NCBI GenBank assembly: GCA_944389315.1
Contig: CALXLX010000022.1
Coordinates: 1 to 47,804, forward strand
Origin: an uncultured Opitutales bacterium
GTDB taxonomy: Bacteria > Verrucomicrobiota > Verrucomicrobiia > Opitutales > Intestinicryptomonadaceae
Length of the DNA: 47,804 nt
Direction: 5' to 3'
The notes beneath the pieces were generated by a model. That model had not been told where the DNA came from and searched no databases. It was given only the letters and a program-made list of their open reading frames with translations. Both the position numbers and the translations under genes were made by a program. Positions 26,827-36,253 of this stretch are shown piece by piece; the stretch's first letter is position 1; each line of letters begins with the position of its first letter.

Positions 26827-29352
26827 TTATCTATTCAAATTCATTAGAAATTCAATATTTGTTTTTACTTTTTTCAACCTCATTATCAGCATCTCCATAG
26901 CCTCCGTGCTCGGGACCCCCTTCATGGCGCGCCTGAGAGAGTAAATTTTGCTCATTTCATCGGGGTGGTAGAGCAGCTCCTCCTTGCGCGTGCCGCTCTT
27001 TTCGAGATTTACGGCGGGGAATATGCGCTTGTCGACAAGCGCCCTGTCCAGATGCAGCTCCAGGTTGCCCGTCCCCTTGAACTCCTCGAATATGACCTCG
27101 TCCATCTTGCTGCCGGTGTCTATAAGGGCCGTCCCTATTATAGTTAGGGAGCCGCCACCCTCTATGTTCCTCGCCGAGCCGAAGAACCGCTTTGGCTTCT
27201 GCAGCGCGTTCGCCTCCACGCCTCCCGAGAGTATCTTGCCTGAATTTGGCATCATGGCGTTGTAGGCGCGCGCCAGGCGGGTTATGGAGTCGAGCAATAT
27301 GACAACGTCCATTCCGCACTCGACCATTCTGCGTGCCCGGCTTATTACCATCTCGGCGGCGTGCACATGGCTCTGGGCGTCCTCGTCGAAAGTCGAGGCT
27401 ATCACCTCAGCGTCTACCGTGCGGCGGAAATCCGTGACCTCCTCGGGCCTCTCGTCAACAAGCAATATTATCAGGTGGGCGTTTGGCGTATTCTTGCGAA
27501 TGGACTTTGCCATTCCCTGCATGAGCACCGTCTTGCCCGTGCGCGGCGGAGCGACTATCAAAGCCCTCTGCCCCAACCCCACAGGCGTCAGCAAATCGAC
27601 CACGCGCATGGAGAAATTCTCGGGCGTGCGGGGCTCGTCAACCTCCATAATCATTCGGCGGGTCGGATAATAGGGCGTAAGCTCCGTAAACGGAGTAAGG
27701 GACTTTACCTCCTCGGCGCTTCTATCCATCACGCTGACAAGCTCCACCGCCGTCGGGCAAGACTCGCGCCCGCCCTCGCGCGGGGGCATGCAGAGAACCT
27801 CAACCTCGTGCCCGCGCAAAAGCCCGTTGCGGTTTATGAAACTCTGCGGAACATACGGGCAGTTCCTCTTAAGGGCGTAGGAATCCTGCGCAAAACATAC
27901 CGCCCCACCGTATCCGTTTTCAAATACGTCCAATACGCCCTTGGCCTTGACAAGCATCTTAGCCTCGCGCGCAAGCCGTATAAATTCGGAGACAAGCTCC
28001 GTCTTGCTCCGCGGCGAAAAGCCCTCCGCCCTGTCCGCTTTTGCGGAATCTGCAGCCTGCTGGCGCGCGATAGAGGGCTCCGCCTCAGCAGTGTCTGCTT
28101 TAGGCTCTAAATCTGCGCCGTTTTCACCCGCCGCGGGCTCCTTATCCTCACCGGAAGTTCCGGCGGCGGCCTCCGCAGCCTTGGCCTCGGCGTCTTTACT
28201 CTCTTTCGCGAGGGCGTCCTGCGCCTTGTAGGAGGCCACAAGAGCCTCAAACTCCGGCTTCTTGGCCGCCAGCTCCTTTGCCGAGAGCGTATATATCTCG
28301 GACAAATCAAGCACCCTGCCCTCGCGGAAATTTTCCTTCAAATATTCCTTGAGGCTGTCGTCTTTTTTCAATACGTCCCACTCGGGCAAATCCGCCGGAT
28401 TCATCACGTCGGCCTCGCCGCGCTCCGACGAGAGCATCCACTTCGGCTTTTGAGGCTTGCGCTGAAAATTCTGCTGCCCGGCCTGCTGCGGCTGGTTCTG
28501 TTTCTGGCCGCGCTGGAACTGGTTCTGCCCGCCCCTTTGCTGGGAGCCGTTTTGGTTTTGCTGAACCCTGCCGAAATTCCTGTTGCCCGAAAATCTGTTG
28601 TTGTTGCCTCCGCCGTTCTGCTCCGCCCTATTTTGCCATTTCTGCTGGCGCTGATTGTGCTGGAAACGCCCCCTGTTCTGGTTTTTATCAGGGTTGTCGC
28701 GCCAGTTCTGCCTGTCGGAAGGCTCGTAAGAAGGCCTACCCGGCCGCGCGGGCCTGTCCTGAGCCTCCTCCGAGTCCACGGGAGCCGGCTTTTCCGAATC
28801 GCGCTCCGCCGGATGCACTGAAGGCTCGTCCTCCGGGCGGAATTCGTTTCTATACCCGTCCTGGACAAGGTCCGCGTCGCTCGTGCTGAAAGACTCCAAC
28901 ACTTCTCCGCCAGAATCGTCGTTTTCATTCTCGGGCTGCTCGTCCGCATAGGAGCGCGTGTAGGCGAACTCCTCGGAATCGTCCTGCCGGGACGGGTCAA
29001 AAGAGGTCTCCTCCTCCTCGTAGGTATCCTCCGAAGGCTTGTCTGCTATTTCCGGCTTGGCGCTTTCGGAAGCCTGGCTGCCCTGCGCATAGTCCACGCC
29101 CGCATTTTCTATAATGGGCAAAGACTGCTGGCTTTCCTCCGCTGCAACAGCGTTTTTAGGCTTGCGGCCGCGCTTCTTGGGCGCGCGCGGCGCCTCCTGC
29201 ACGGAGCCAACCCCCGAGGCCTCTCCGGATGCCGCCGCGGCCTGCTCGGCCAAAACGAGGCTCTTGGGCTTGCGCCCCCTGCGTGCGGGTTTCTTTACTT
29301 CCGCGCCCTCAGCGGGCTGCGGCAACGTATCGTCAAAATTATCTTCCTGCAT
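26827..29352 (-). CDS. rho: Transcription termination factor Rho with long disordered N-terminal extension
   Basis: 841 residues, twice the usual 420. The core begins near residue 448 and is complete: RNA-binding OB fold (about 465-545), [11 protein letters not shown], Walker A PPRTGKT (602-608), [29 protein letters not shown]-loop [17 protein letters not shown] and R-loop GGGSLTI. The extension has two AT-hook-like RGRKPK motifs (25-30, 61-66), an acidic stretch (107-200), a Gln/Asn/Gly/Arg-rich segment at about 216-297 in which about half the residues are Q or N, a Rho_N-like [15 protein letters not shown] (348-362), and an Ala/Glu-rich linker. The start has an AAAGGA ribosome site. Overlaps the coaE stop by 14 bp. 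Confidence 0.96.
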   Translation of the reverse strand: MQEDNFDDTLPQPAEGAEVKKPARRGRKPKSLVLAEQAAAASGEASGVGSVQEAPRAPKKRGRKPKNAVAAEESQQSLPIIENAGVDYAQGSQASESAKPEIADKPSEDTYEEEETSFDPSRQDDSEEFAYTRSYADEQPENENDDSGGEVLESFSTSDADLVQDGYRNEFRPEDEPSVHPAERDSEKPAPVDSEEAQDRPARPGRPSYEPSDRQNWRDNPDKNQNRGRFQHNQRQQKWQNRAEQNGGGNNNRFSGNRNFGRVQQNQNGSQQRGGQNQFQRGQKQNQPQQAGQQNFQRKPQKPKWMLSSERGEADVMNPADLPEWDVLKKDDSLKEYLKENFREGRVLDLSEIYTLSAKELAAKKPEFEALVASYKAQDALAKESKDAEAKAAEAAAGTSGEDKEPAAGENGADLEPKADTAEAEPSIARQQAADSAKADRAEGFSPRSKTELVSEFIRLAREAKMLVKAKGVLDVFENGYGGAVCFAQDSYALKRNCPYVPQSFINRNGLLRGHEVEVLCMPPREGGRESCPTAVELVSVMDRSAEEVKSLTPFTELTPYYPTRRMIMEVDEPRTPENFSMRVVDLLTPVGLGQRALIVAPPRTGKTVLMQGMAKSIRKNTPNAHLIILLVDERPEEVTDFRRTVDAEVIASTFDEDAQSHVHAAEMVISRARRMVECGMDVVILLDSITRLARAYNAMMPNSGKILSGGVEANALQKPKRFFGSARNIEGGGSLTIIGTALIDTGSKMDEVIFEEFKGTGNLELHLDRALVDKRIFPAVNLEKSGTRKEELLYHPDEMSKIYSLRRAMKGVPSTEAMEMLIMRLKKVKTNIEFLMNLNR

Positions 29353-30022
29353 ATTCCTTTATCTTTTTTACGCAATCGCGCACTTTTTCTTCGAGTGAAT
29401 TAAAGTCCGAATTATTATCTATAATATAGTCCGCCCTTTCCATTTTCTCGGCGGCGGAAAGCTGTTTTGAATCTATCTGCGGTATGCGGCTTTCTTCGAG
29501 CCCCCTTTTTACGAGCCTGGCGCGCCGCAAAGCCTCGTCTGAACAAACCACGCAGACTACTTTGTCGAAAAGCCCTTCGAGGTTTTTCTCAAACAGCAGG
29601 GGAACCTCCGTAAGCGACGCGAAAACCCCGCCGTCCTTATCCCCAAAATCCTCCGAGGGAAACCTCGCCACAGACTCAGGCACCTTCCCTTTGAAAGACA
29701 GCGGGCTATTGGCGAACCTCTCTATCTCAGGTAGCGCGACGGGATATATTATGCTCTCCAAATCCTTGAGGGAATCCGGATTTTTTGAGAATACCTCGTC
29801 GGAAAGATACTTTCTGTCCAGAGAGCCGCCGGCCCCGTACGCCGCGCTCCCAAACCTGGCTGCTATGGCCTCCCGGACAGCCTTGTCGGACTCGGCAACA
29901 TGTCGGCATAGCCTGTCGGAATCCATCACGGGAATCCCGCAGGCCAAAAACACCGCCGCCGCCGAACTCTTTCCGCCGCCAAGCTGCCCTGTCAGCGCAA
30001 CTTTTACAATCCGTCTATTCAC
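29339..30022 (-). CDS. coaE: Dephospho-CoA kinase
   Basis: 227 residues, starting at GTG 30022, which overlaps the def stop (GTGA). Phosphorylates dephospho-CoA in the last step of coenzyme A synthesis. P-loop [18 protein letters not shown], substrate segment [14 protein letters not shown], the [20 protein letters not shown] strand and the lid R-x-x-R-x-x-x-RGL are all as in CoaE. Slightly longer than E. coli CoaE (206) owing to an insertion around residues 120-140. The 3' end overlaps rho. Confidence 0.93.
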   Translation of the reverse strand: MNRRIVKVALTGQLGGGKSSAAAVFLACGIPVMDSDRLCRHVAESDKAVREAIAARFGSAAYGAGGSLDRKYLSDEVFSKNPDSLKDLESIIYPVALPEIERFANSPLSFKGKVPESVARFPSEDFGDKDGGVFASLTEVPLLFEKNLEGLFDKVVCVVCSDEALRRARLVKRGLEESRIPQIDSKQLSAAEKMERADYIIDNNSDFNSLEEKVRDCVKKIKEYAGR

Positions 30023-30603
30023 TTTTTCGGCTGGGACTTCAAAAATTCCTTCGTCTGTTTGCGAAGCTTTCTGAGTTTAGTGCCTATCTTAAAAAGGCGG
30101 GCGCTCGTTAGCCTGTCGACGAAGCACACCCCGTCGAGATGGTCGCTCTCGTGCTGTATGCAGCGCGCAAAGAGACCGTCGCAGACTATCTCGTGGGGTT
30201 TGCCGTCCAAATCAAAATAATTGAGCCTCACCTTGTAGGCCCTGTCCACTTTCGCGTAGATTCCGGGGAAGGACAGGCACCCCTCCTCGGCCTCCTCGAC
30301 CAAATCGCCTATAGGCTCCCACACCGGATTTACCGCAAACAGCGGCATACACAAATCCAAAGGCACCTTCTGGGAATCGAGGGTGAAGTTTACGGGCGTT
30401 TCCGTATCGCAGCGCTGGCGCATGTCTATCACAAAAACTCTCTTTGACACCCCGACCTGCGGGGCGGCCAATCCCAAGCCCTTCTCCTCTATCAGGGAGT
30501 CGAAAAGCTCCTTGGAAAAAGTTTTTAATTCCGCGTCGAAAGCTTCCACTTTATCGGCTTCGCGCTTTAGGACCGCCTCCCCGTATTTTACTACTCTAAG
30601 CAT
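30019..30603 (-). CDS. def: Peptide deformylase
   Basis: 194 residues. Removes the N-formyl group from new proteins. The three diagnostic motifs are intact: GLGLAAPQVG (motif 1), EGCLSFP with the metal-binding Cys (motif 2) and QHESDHLDG with the HExxH metal site (motif 3). It is paired with coaE and rho here rather than with fmt, the common partner. 14 bp after the small unknown gene. Confidence 0.96.
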   Translation of the reverse strand: MLRVVKYGEAVLKREADKVEAFDAELKTFSKELFDSLIEEKGLGLAAPQVGVSKRVFVIDMRQRCDTETPVNFTLDSQKVPLDLCMPLFAVNPVWEPIGDLVEEAEEGCLSFPGIYAKVDRAYKVRLNYFDLDGKPHEIVCDGLFARCIQHESDHLDGVCFVDRLTSARLFKIGTKLRKLRKQTKEFLKSQPKK

Positions 30604-30617
30604 ATGTCGGCTTGCAA

Positions 30618-31070
30618 TTATTCGTCGTCTTCGGGATTGATTTTTGGCAGCTTGTTTGACGCGCTTGTCACAAGCACCGGCGTCTTCGTCTTAATCCATA
30701 CGCCGCGCTCCTTAAACATCTTTGCGCTGCCGAACTCGCAGGCCTCGCCCAAAGTTTTCACGGGAATCCTCCTGCCCTTCGGAGAGCGGTTGAAGTCGGC
30801 CGCGCCCTTCCAGACGCGCTCCACAGCCTCAGCGGGGTTGTCGTCTTCGGGTATCTGCAATACCCAGCCCATGAAATCCTGCCCTTTGAGCTTTCCCTCG
30901 GAATCCGCCACAACCATGACATACTGCTTCTTTACGACGGGCTTTTTCTCCGTATCGTCGGCGTTTTCCGACTCGAACTTTATCTCCTCTATGATTTCCG
31001 AGACCTTTCTTATGTCCAAATTTGCGCGCGTAAGCACCATTTTCACCAAATCTATATCTACCTTAGCCAT
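30618..31070 (-). CDS. Small acidic protein of unknown function, first gene of the def-coaE-rho run
   Basis: 150 residues, MAKVDIDLVKMVL at the N-terminus, no signal peptide or membrane segment. The N-terminal helix (about 1-35) is charged. The middle, about 45-80, looks like a small beta sheet (KKQYVMVVADSEG, MGWVLQIPED), followed by a helical part with NPAEAVERVWKGAADFNRS and a Lys-rich RRIPVKTLGEACEF, ending acidic (NPEDDE). Translation from ATG 31070 is supported by the clean 14-bp junction to def and by a promoter-like element about 80-100 bp upstream. I do not recognise a family. Confidence 0.8.
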   Translation of the reverse strand: MAKVDIDLVKMVLTRANLDIRKVSEIIEEIKFESENADDTEKKPVVKKQYVMVVADSEGKLKGQDFMGWVLQIPEDDNPAEAVERVWKGAADFNRSPKGRRIPVKTLGEACEFGSAKMFKERGVWIKTKTPVLVTSASNKLPKINPEDDE

Positions 31071-31147
31071 AAAAATCCTTACTTAAGGGGTATTTATCAA
31101 ATACAAACCGGCAAAACCACAAATGCCGTCTTAAAAATTTAAGATTT

Positions 31148-31176
31148 ATAATGCCTTCACGCGGCCTATGCGTCAA
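31148..31176 (-). promoter_or_regulatory. Sigma70-like promoter for the small-ORF/def/coaE/rho run
   Basis: Minus strand: -35 TTGACG at 31176-31171, 17-bp spacer, -10 CATTAT at 31153-31148 (5/6 and 4/6 matches to consensus). The implied leader to the ATG at 31070 is about 70 nt. A match by eye only; no start site is known. Confidence 0.45.
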
Positions 31177-31223
31177 GACAAAATAAAGCGCATATTTTTA
31201 AGCGCCATCCTGTGCGCCACAAT

Positions 31224-31264
31224 AAAAAAGGCCCTTCTGCGCCTGGCGCAGAAGGGCCTTTTTC
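31224..31264 (-). terminator. Strong bidirectional intrinsic terminator closing the hexuronate operon
   Basis: A 14-bp perfect stem (GGCCCTTCTGCGCC at 31230-31243 with its complement at 31245-31258, opening to a small loop) is flanked by A6 on the left and T5 on the right, so it can stop transcription on either strand. It lies just beyond the uxuA stop on the minus strand. Confidence 0.95.
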
Positions 31265-31289
31265 TACGAAAACGCCTGAATTGCGGAAA

Positions 31290-32486
31290 TTAAATATAAC
31301 CCAAGTTTTTCAGTATGCCCAGCTGCAGCCCCCTTAGCTCCGCCAAGCCCTTCATGCGGCCTATATAGGAGTATCCGGGGTTTTCTGTGGGTGGTTTTGA
31401 AAGGTCGTCGGCCATATCGCGCCCGTGGTCGGGGCGGAAGATTATGCGCTCTCCGCCCTTGTCCAGACGCTCCTTCTGGATTTCGAGCAGCCTGCGCACA
31501 ACGTCGTACATGGGCACAGACCCCTCTATATGCCCCGCCTCAAAGAATGAGCCGTCAAGCATGCGCATGGTGGAGCGCAGATGGACAATCTCTACCCTGT
31601 CCTTCAGCGCCTCGAGAATTTCAGGTATGTTGTTGTGGGCGCCCGCGCTGAGTGAGCCCGTGCACAGATTTACCTCGTTGGCAGGGGAGTCCACGCAGGA
31701 TACTATGAATTTAAGCCCCTCCAAAGACGAGGCTATGCGCGGCAGGCCCAATACGTCGAAGGGGGGGTCGTCCGGGTGTATGGATAGGCTTGCCCCGCAC
31801 TCCTGCGCGACAGGCACAACCTCCTTTAGGAACATTTTGAGGTTCTCCCTCAAGCCCTCCGCGGAGATATCCTTATATGCGGCAAGCATGTTGCGGACGT
31901 CGCCTATCTCCAAGCCCATCTTGCAGCCGGGGAACACGTCTATTATGTCCCTTTCAAACTTCTTGCGGCCCTCCTCAGGCAGGGAGTCGTAAAAAGCTTT
32001 GGCCCTCTCGAGCACCTCCGGGGCATAGTCATTCTCAGCCCCCTTTCTTTTTAGAATGTATATCTCGAAAGCCGCGAACTGGGCGGGGTCAAACCTGAGG
32101 CAGGTTGATCCGTCTGGCAGGCGGTAGTGGAGGTCCGTCCTTATCCAATCCAATACGGGCATGAAGTTGTATATTATCTTCTTTATCCCGCACTTGGCCA
32201 AATTTGCTATGGAGTCCTTGTAGGCGCCTATGTGCTTTGCGCAATCCTTTGAGCGGGTCTTTACGGCCTCGCTGACGGGCAGAGACTCTACCACAGACCA
32301 CCTTAAGCCCGCGTCCTCTATGATTTTCTTGCGCTTCAAAATTTCCACCTCCGGCCATACTTCGCCGTAGGGAATTTCATGCAGGCTGTTGAAAACGCTC
32401 TCAGCGCCGGCCTGGCGTATATACTCCAAACTTACCGGATCCCTCGGGCCGTACCACCTGAAGCCGGATTCCAGAAAATAGTTCAT
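31290..32486 (-). CDS. uxuA: Mannonate dehydratase
   Basis: 398 residues, typical for UxuA. Dehydrates D-mannonate to 2-keto-3-deoxygluconate in the glucuronate branch. Family blocks: FRWYGPRDPVSLEYIRQAGA, the SLHEIPYGEVW loop, IIYNFMPVLDWIRTDL, metal-site strands SIHPDDPPFDVLGLPRI and CTGSLSAGAHN, VHLRSTMRMLDGSFFEAGHI, and FRPDHGRDM near the C-terminus. Last gene of the operon, 27 bp after the SDR gene; a GAGGAA ribosome-binding stretch lies about 13 nt upstream of the ATG. Confidence 0.97.
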   Translation of the reverse strand: MNYFLESGFRWYGPRDPVSLEYIRQAGAESVFNSLHEIPYGEVWPEVEILKRKKIIEDAGLRWSVVESLPVSEAVKTRSKDCAKHIGAYKDSIANLAKCGIKKIIYNFMPVLDWIRTDLHYRLPDGSTCLRFDPAQFAAFEIYILKRKGAENDYAPEVLERAKAFYDSLPEEGRKKFERDIIDVFPGCKMGLEIGDVRNMLAAYKDISAEGLRENLKMFLKEVVPVAQECGASLSIHPDDPPFDVLGLPRIASSLEGLKFIVSCVDSPANEVNLCTGSLSAGAHNNIPEILEALKDRVEIVHLRSTMRMLDGSFFEAGHIEGSVPMYDVVRRLLEIQKERLDKGGERIIFRPDHGRDMADDLSKPPTENPGYSYIGRMKGLAELRGLQLGILKNLGYI

Positions 32487-32513
32487 CTTTTTTACAAGTT
32501 CCTCAAAAAATTT

Positions 32514-33332
32514 CTAAACTCCCGAATAGCTCGAGAAGCCTCCATCTATTGCGACAACCTGCCCGGTGACAAATTTCGACGCCTCGGAAATCAGGAAATG
32601 CGCCGCGCCGTTTATCTCGTCGGCCGCGCCGAAACGCCCGAAAGGCGTCTTGGATATCACGCTAAGCCCCCTTTGCGTGAGAGACCCGTCGGTATTTGTA
32701 AGCAGGGCGCGGTTTTGCTCGCTTATGAAAAAGCCGGGGGCTATCGCGTTTACGCGCACGCCCGAGCCTATTTTCTTCGCAAATTCCACCGCCAGCCAGC
32801 GCGTGAGGTTTTCCACCGCAGCCTTTGCGTTGGAATATCCGAATACGCGCGTTACGGCCGCCCCGGCCGTCATGGACGAGAAGTTGAGTATCACCCCCCT
32901 GCCCGTCTTTTCAAAAACTTTGCCGAACACCATTATGGGAAGCAGGGTTCCGCCAAGGTTCAAATCCATAACGGCCTTCCACTGGTCGAAGTCCAAGTCG
33001 AAGAAACTGCCGTCGGGCGGAACAACGGCTCCGGGCATATTTCCGCCCGCGCCGTTGACTATAACATCTATGTTCCCCCAAATATCCATTATTTTATCCT
33101 TCGCGCGCTCGAGGGACGGCCTGTCCAACACGTTGCATACGCAGGCCAGGCAGTTCTTTGCCGCCTCGGGGGCAAGCTTTGCTAAAGAGGCGTCCAGCTT
33201 TTGCTGCGAGCGCCCCAGAAAGGCGACTTTCGCCCCGTTTGAGGCCAGATATCTGGCAAGCGACCCGGCCAGCACGCCCGTAGCCCCGCTGACTACCACA
33301 ACTTTTCCGCTTATATCGAACAAATCATTCAT
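32514..33332 (-). CDS. SDR-family D-fructuronate reductase (mannonate oxidoreductase)
   Basis: 272 residues. Short-chain dehydrogenase: cofactor loop VVSGATGVLAGSLA, NGAGGNMPG in place of the usual NNAG, catalytic Ser in NFSSMTA, the YSNAKAA Tyr-Lys pair, and the C-terminal FVTGQVVAIDGGFSSYSG. The position between uxaC and uxuA and the sequence resemble the SDR-type fructuronate reductases (B. subtilis YjmF-like), not the long-chain E. coli UxuB. It would reduce D-fructuronate to D-mannonate with NAD(P)H. 23 bp after the transporter gene. Confidence 0.88.
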   Translation of the reverse strand: MNDLFDISGKVVVVSGATGVLAGSLARYLASNGAKVAFLGRSQQKLDASLAKLAPEAAKNCLACVCNVLDRPSLERAKDKIMDIWGNIDVIVNGAGGNMPGAVVPPDGSFFDLDFDQWKAVMDLNLGGTLLPIMVFGKVFEKTGRGVILNFSSMTAGAAVTRVFGYSNAKAAVENLTRWLAVEFAKKIGSGVRVNAIAPGFFISEQNRALLTNTDGSLTQRGLSVISKTPFGRFGAADEINGAAHFLISEASKFVTGQVVAIDGGFSSYSGV

Positions 33333-33355
33333 AACTGAGTTTCACATTTTAAAAA

Positions 33356-35170
33356 TCATATTTTACCCTTCCTGCGCAGGTGCATATTAGACAGCGCAAC
33401 CGCAAGAAGGAAGAGCACAAACACCGCCGGGCCCCAAACACCGAGCTTGTTCCACAGCACCCACAAACTTGCGCAAGAACTCGCCAATACCGAAAGGGAC
33501 ATCAGCACATTCCACACAACCCTCGCCTTTCCGCGCGGAGCGCTCTCGCCGAGTATTTTCTTGCTGTTCATTATTACCAGGAAGGCCCCGTATGCTATAG
33601 GCAAAAGCACCATAGCAATCACGCCCGCATGTATGACCAGCCACATTTTTGCGCCCTCCCAGAATATGGACGCAAGCGCGCTGAAAGCCACTAGCATGGA
33701 GCCTATGACCTGCCATTTCGGCACGCCTAACTTCCCTATGACCTCGCAGAAGCACAGCCCGCAAATCAGCATGTTCATAAGTATGGCGTTCATCGCCATG
33801 CCCAGCACGCCGAAGCCGAATATGTATCTTGCAACGTCCTCTCCGACAAGCGGGGCAAGAGTGTCGGAAAGGTTGGAGGCGTCGCGCTTTACAAGCATTG
33901 CGGCAAGAGTTTTTTCGCCCGCGGCAAGCGCGTTGAACGCCGCGGCCTTGCCCTCCGGGGAAAGTTCTTTGTAATCCGCCTCCGACACGCTCGAGAGGCG
34001 CTTGTCCAAAAGCTCCGCATAGGGCTTTACAAGGTTTGCTGCGGGCTTATCCGCGCCTGCGGGCACGGCGAAGCAGAGGAGTTTTTCCCCTGCAGCAACG
34101 TCGGAAAGGCCGACCATGGCGCCGCCGGAGAATCCCGCAACGGCGGTTTTCCCTTCGGCCGGGAGCGAATAGCTCCACACCAGCTTTTCAAGCCCGTCTG
34201 CGGGCTTGGCATGGAACTGCGAGGCGCTTGCCACAACTATGCACGATGTCGCCAGCAAAAACGGGATGAAAAGCCCCGTTGCCAAATCGAATATGGCAAG
34301 CTCCCTGAAATCTTTATTCCAGCCCTTCTTGAGCATGGAGTACGGGAAAAGGAACGTCATATTTATGCCCACAGCCATAGCGGCTGCCGATATTACGACG
34401 TCGCGCTGCTGGGAGACTATCATGTCCGACCAGAACTGCGCGCCCGCCCCCGATATGAGATCCAAGGCCTTCTTGAAGTCTTCCGACGGCTCGCTGAATA
34501 CGCTGAAGTTGGGGATAAATCCCTCCCAGACGCGAGACCATTCTATGGAATTTGTCGCCGTCAGCTGAATGACAACCCCGAAGAAGCAAACTACTATAGC
34601 CGCCACAGACGCCTTTATAAAAATTTCAAACGCCTTGACGCCCTTGCCTCCGCGCGCATACAGAACTATCATGCCTATGGAAAGCGCAAAGAACGCCGCC
34701 GTGATAAAGAGCTTAACTGCCAGCGGGTCGAAGTTTTTGCAAAAGCCAACCGCCAGATTCTGCTCTATGGCGGCCACCGCCAGGGAAAACTGGGGCATGG
34801 CAAATACCAAACACGCGAGGAGAGACCCCAACGCCCAGCCGTAGCCGAGTATGGGGCTTATCTGCCTGTTTACCGCGCGCATGGGCTTTTCCGAGATGGA
34901 GAGCGCCACATAGGATATTGCCGCGAGCATGACTATTCCAAGAAGCATCGCCAGCGGCTGCAGCCACATGAACCCGAATCCCCCCAAGACGCCCAGGTAC
35001 AACGCGCTTGCAAGGCTGCCTCCGCCGAGTGTGGTTGCGCTTTGCATCCACCCCGGCCCCGACAATCTGCAAAAAGCCCCGAGCGTTGCGAGCTTTCCGC
35101 GCTTTTTTGCGTTGATAATAAGTTCGCGCTGAGCTTCGAGCGCGGCGTTTGAGTTTTTATTTTCGGGCAT
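33356..35170 (-). CDS. Nramp-fold membrane transporter lacking the metal-binding motifs
   Basis: 604 residues, larger than the usual 400-450, with about 11-12 membrane spans. The first span has the Nramp lead-in SGPGWMQSATTLGGGS, but the metal-binding DPGN tetrad aligns with GGGS. In span 6 the MPHN motif aligns with FPYS (FLFPYSMLKKGW). Downstream VASASQFHA and the segment before GFGVLGMAMNAI still follow Nramp order. A roughly 110-residue extracytoplasmic insert (about 335-430, Ala/Lys-rich) separates spans 6-7 from 8. Loss of the metal ligands and the operon position argue for another substrate, possibly a hexuronate (inference). It is the only transporter in the operon. A GGAGG site precedes the start; overlaps the upstream oxidoreductase by 14 bp. 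Confidence 0.85.
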   Translation of the reverse strand: MPENKNSNAALEAQRELIINAKKRGKLATLGAFCRLSGPGWMQSATTLGGGSLASALYLGVLGGFGFMWLQPLAMLLGIVMLAAISYVALSISEKPMRAVNRQISPILGYGWALGSLLACLVFAMPQFSLAVAAIEQNLAVGFCKNFDPLAVKLFITAAFFALSIGMIVLYARGGKGVKAFEIFIKASVAAIVVCFFGVVIQLTATNSIEWSRVWEGFIPNFSVFSEPSEDFKKALDLISGAGAQFWSDMIVSQQRDVVISAAAMAVGINMTFLFPYSMLKKGWNKDFRELAIFDLATGLFIPFLLATSCIVVASASQFHAKPADGLEKLVWSYSLPAEGKTAVAGFSGGAMVGLSDVAAGEKLLCFAVPAGADKPAANLVKPYAELLDKRLSSVSEADYKELSPEGKAAAFNALAAGEKTLAAMLVKRDASNLSDTLAPLVGEDVARYIFGFGVLGMAMNAILMNMLICGLCFCEVIGKLGVPKWQVIGSMLVAFSALASIFWEGAKMWLVIHAGVIAMVLLPIAYGAFLVIMNSKKILGESAPRGKARVVWNVLMSLSVLASSCASLWVLWNKLGVWGPAVFVLFLLAVALSNMHLRRKGKI

Positions 35171-36248
35171 TAGATGTTTCCTCCGCTATGATTTGTGCTT
35201 TTAATGAAAGTTCCGCGGCCTTGAAGGCGTGCTCCTGCGTCATCGCGTTTTCAGTGCCGTTTAAGATGTCCAAAATGAAATTCCCGAAGAAGGGGAATTG
35301 CATATCGCGGCAGTCGAACCTGCGCGTTGCAGAAGAATTGTTTGTAAGATAGAGTATCTGGCATGGATTGTCTGGCATGGAATAGTCTATGTACTTCCTT
35401 ATCTCTATGTACCCCTCCGTACCAGTTATGAAAGTGCGGCCGTCGCCCCAGACGGGAAGGCCGTTTGGGGTAAACCAGTCCACCCGACAATAGCAGGAGG
35501 CACCTGTGTCTGTAGTCATAGACGCCTCTCCGAAATCTTGAAGCTGCGGATACTCGGGGTTGCCCATGTTTGCCACGCGCGCAAAATTTATCTTCCCGTC
35601 AGACGAGCCCGAGAACGACAGAAACTGCTCGAACTGGTGCGAGCCTATGTCGCAAAGTATACCGCCGTATTTTTCGCGCTCGAAAAACCAGTATGGGCGC
35701 GCGTCCTTTGAAAGCCTGTGCGGGGCCAAAATCAGAACCTGTATGACCCTTCCTATCGCCCCCTGCCTGACAAGCTCCAGAGCCTTTTCCGCGGCCTGGT
35801 TGTGTATGCGCTCCGCGTAGTATGGCATGTACTTTAAGCCCGTCTTTGCGGCCTTTTCCCTGGCGCGCTCAAGCTGCTTTAAGGTTGTGAAGGGAGGCTT
35901 GTCCACAAAGAAGTGCTTGCCCGCGTCCAAAACTTTTATGCCGAAATCCGCCCTGGCCGACGGTATTCCCGCGTTTGCCACTAAAATTACGGAAGGGTCT
36001 GAAAATATGTCGTCGGCCGACGAAGCCACCCTCACATTTGGGAAACGCTTTAAAAACGCGTCAACCTTATTCCTGTCCGGGTCGTACACCCACGCGCACT
36101 CCGCCCCCGCGGAGACCAACCCCTGGGTCATGGCGTAGATATGCCCGTGGTCCAAGCCCGCCGCGGCAAATCTGAACTGCCCGCTTTCGCAAACCTTTTT
36201 GCCCGACCCGTCGGGCACATAGTCGTATCCGCTCGAATGTTTCGACAT
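35157..36248 (-). CDS. Gfo/Idh/MocA-family oxidoreductase (hexuronate operon, copy 1)
   Basis: 363 residues, cytoplasmic (no signal). A short N-terminal lead precedes the Rossmann strand FRFAAAGLDHGHIYAMTQGL, in which the usual GxGxxG is replaced by GLDHGH. The family E-K-P motif reads VDKPPFT, with the Lys kept. GGILCDIGSHQFEQFL corresponds to the conserved G-x-x-x-D-x-G-x-H-x-x-D/E helix with the catalytic His. Fifteen residues of its C-terminus overlap the transporter gene start region. These enzymes oxidise or reduce sugars and inositols with NAD(P); the altered dinucleotide loop leaves cofactor use open. Substrate unknown. Confidence 0.85.
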   Translation of the reverse strand: MSKHSSGYDYVPDGSGKKVCESGQFRFAAAGLDHGHIYAMTQGLVSAGAECAWVYDPDRNKVDAFLKRFPNVRVASSADDIFSDPSVILVANAGIPSARADFGIKVLDAGKHFFVDKPPFTTLKQLERAREKAAKTGLKYMPYYAERIHNQAAEKALELVRQGAIGRVIQVLILAPHRLSKDARPYWFFEREKYGGILCDIGSHQFEQFLSFSGSSDGKINFARVANMGNPEYPQLQDFGEASMTTDTGASCYCRVDWFTPNGLPVWGDGRTFITGTEGYIEIRKYIDYSMPDNPCQILYLTNNSSATRRFDCRDMQFPFFGNFILDILNGTENAMTQEHAFKAAELSLKAQIIAEETSNARK

Positions 36249-36253
36249 AAGCC

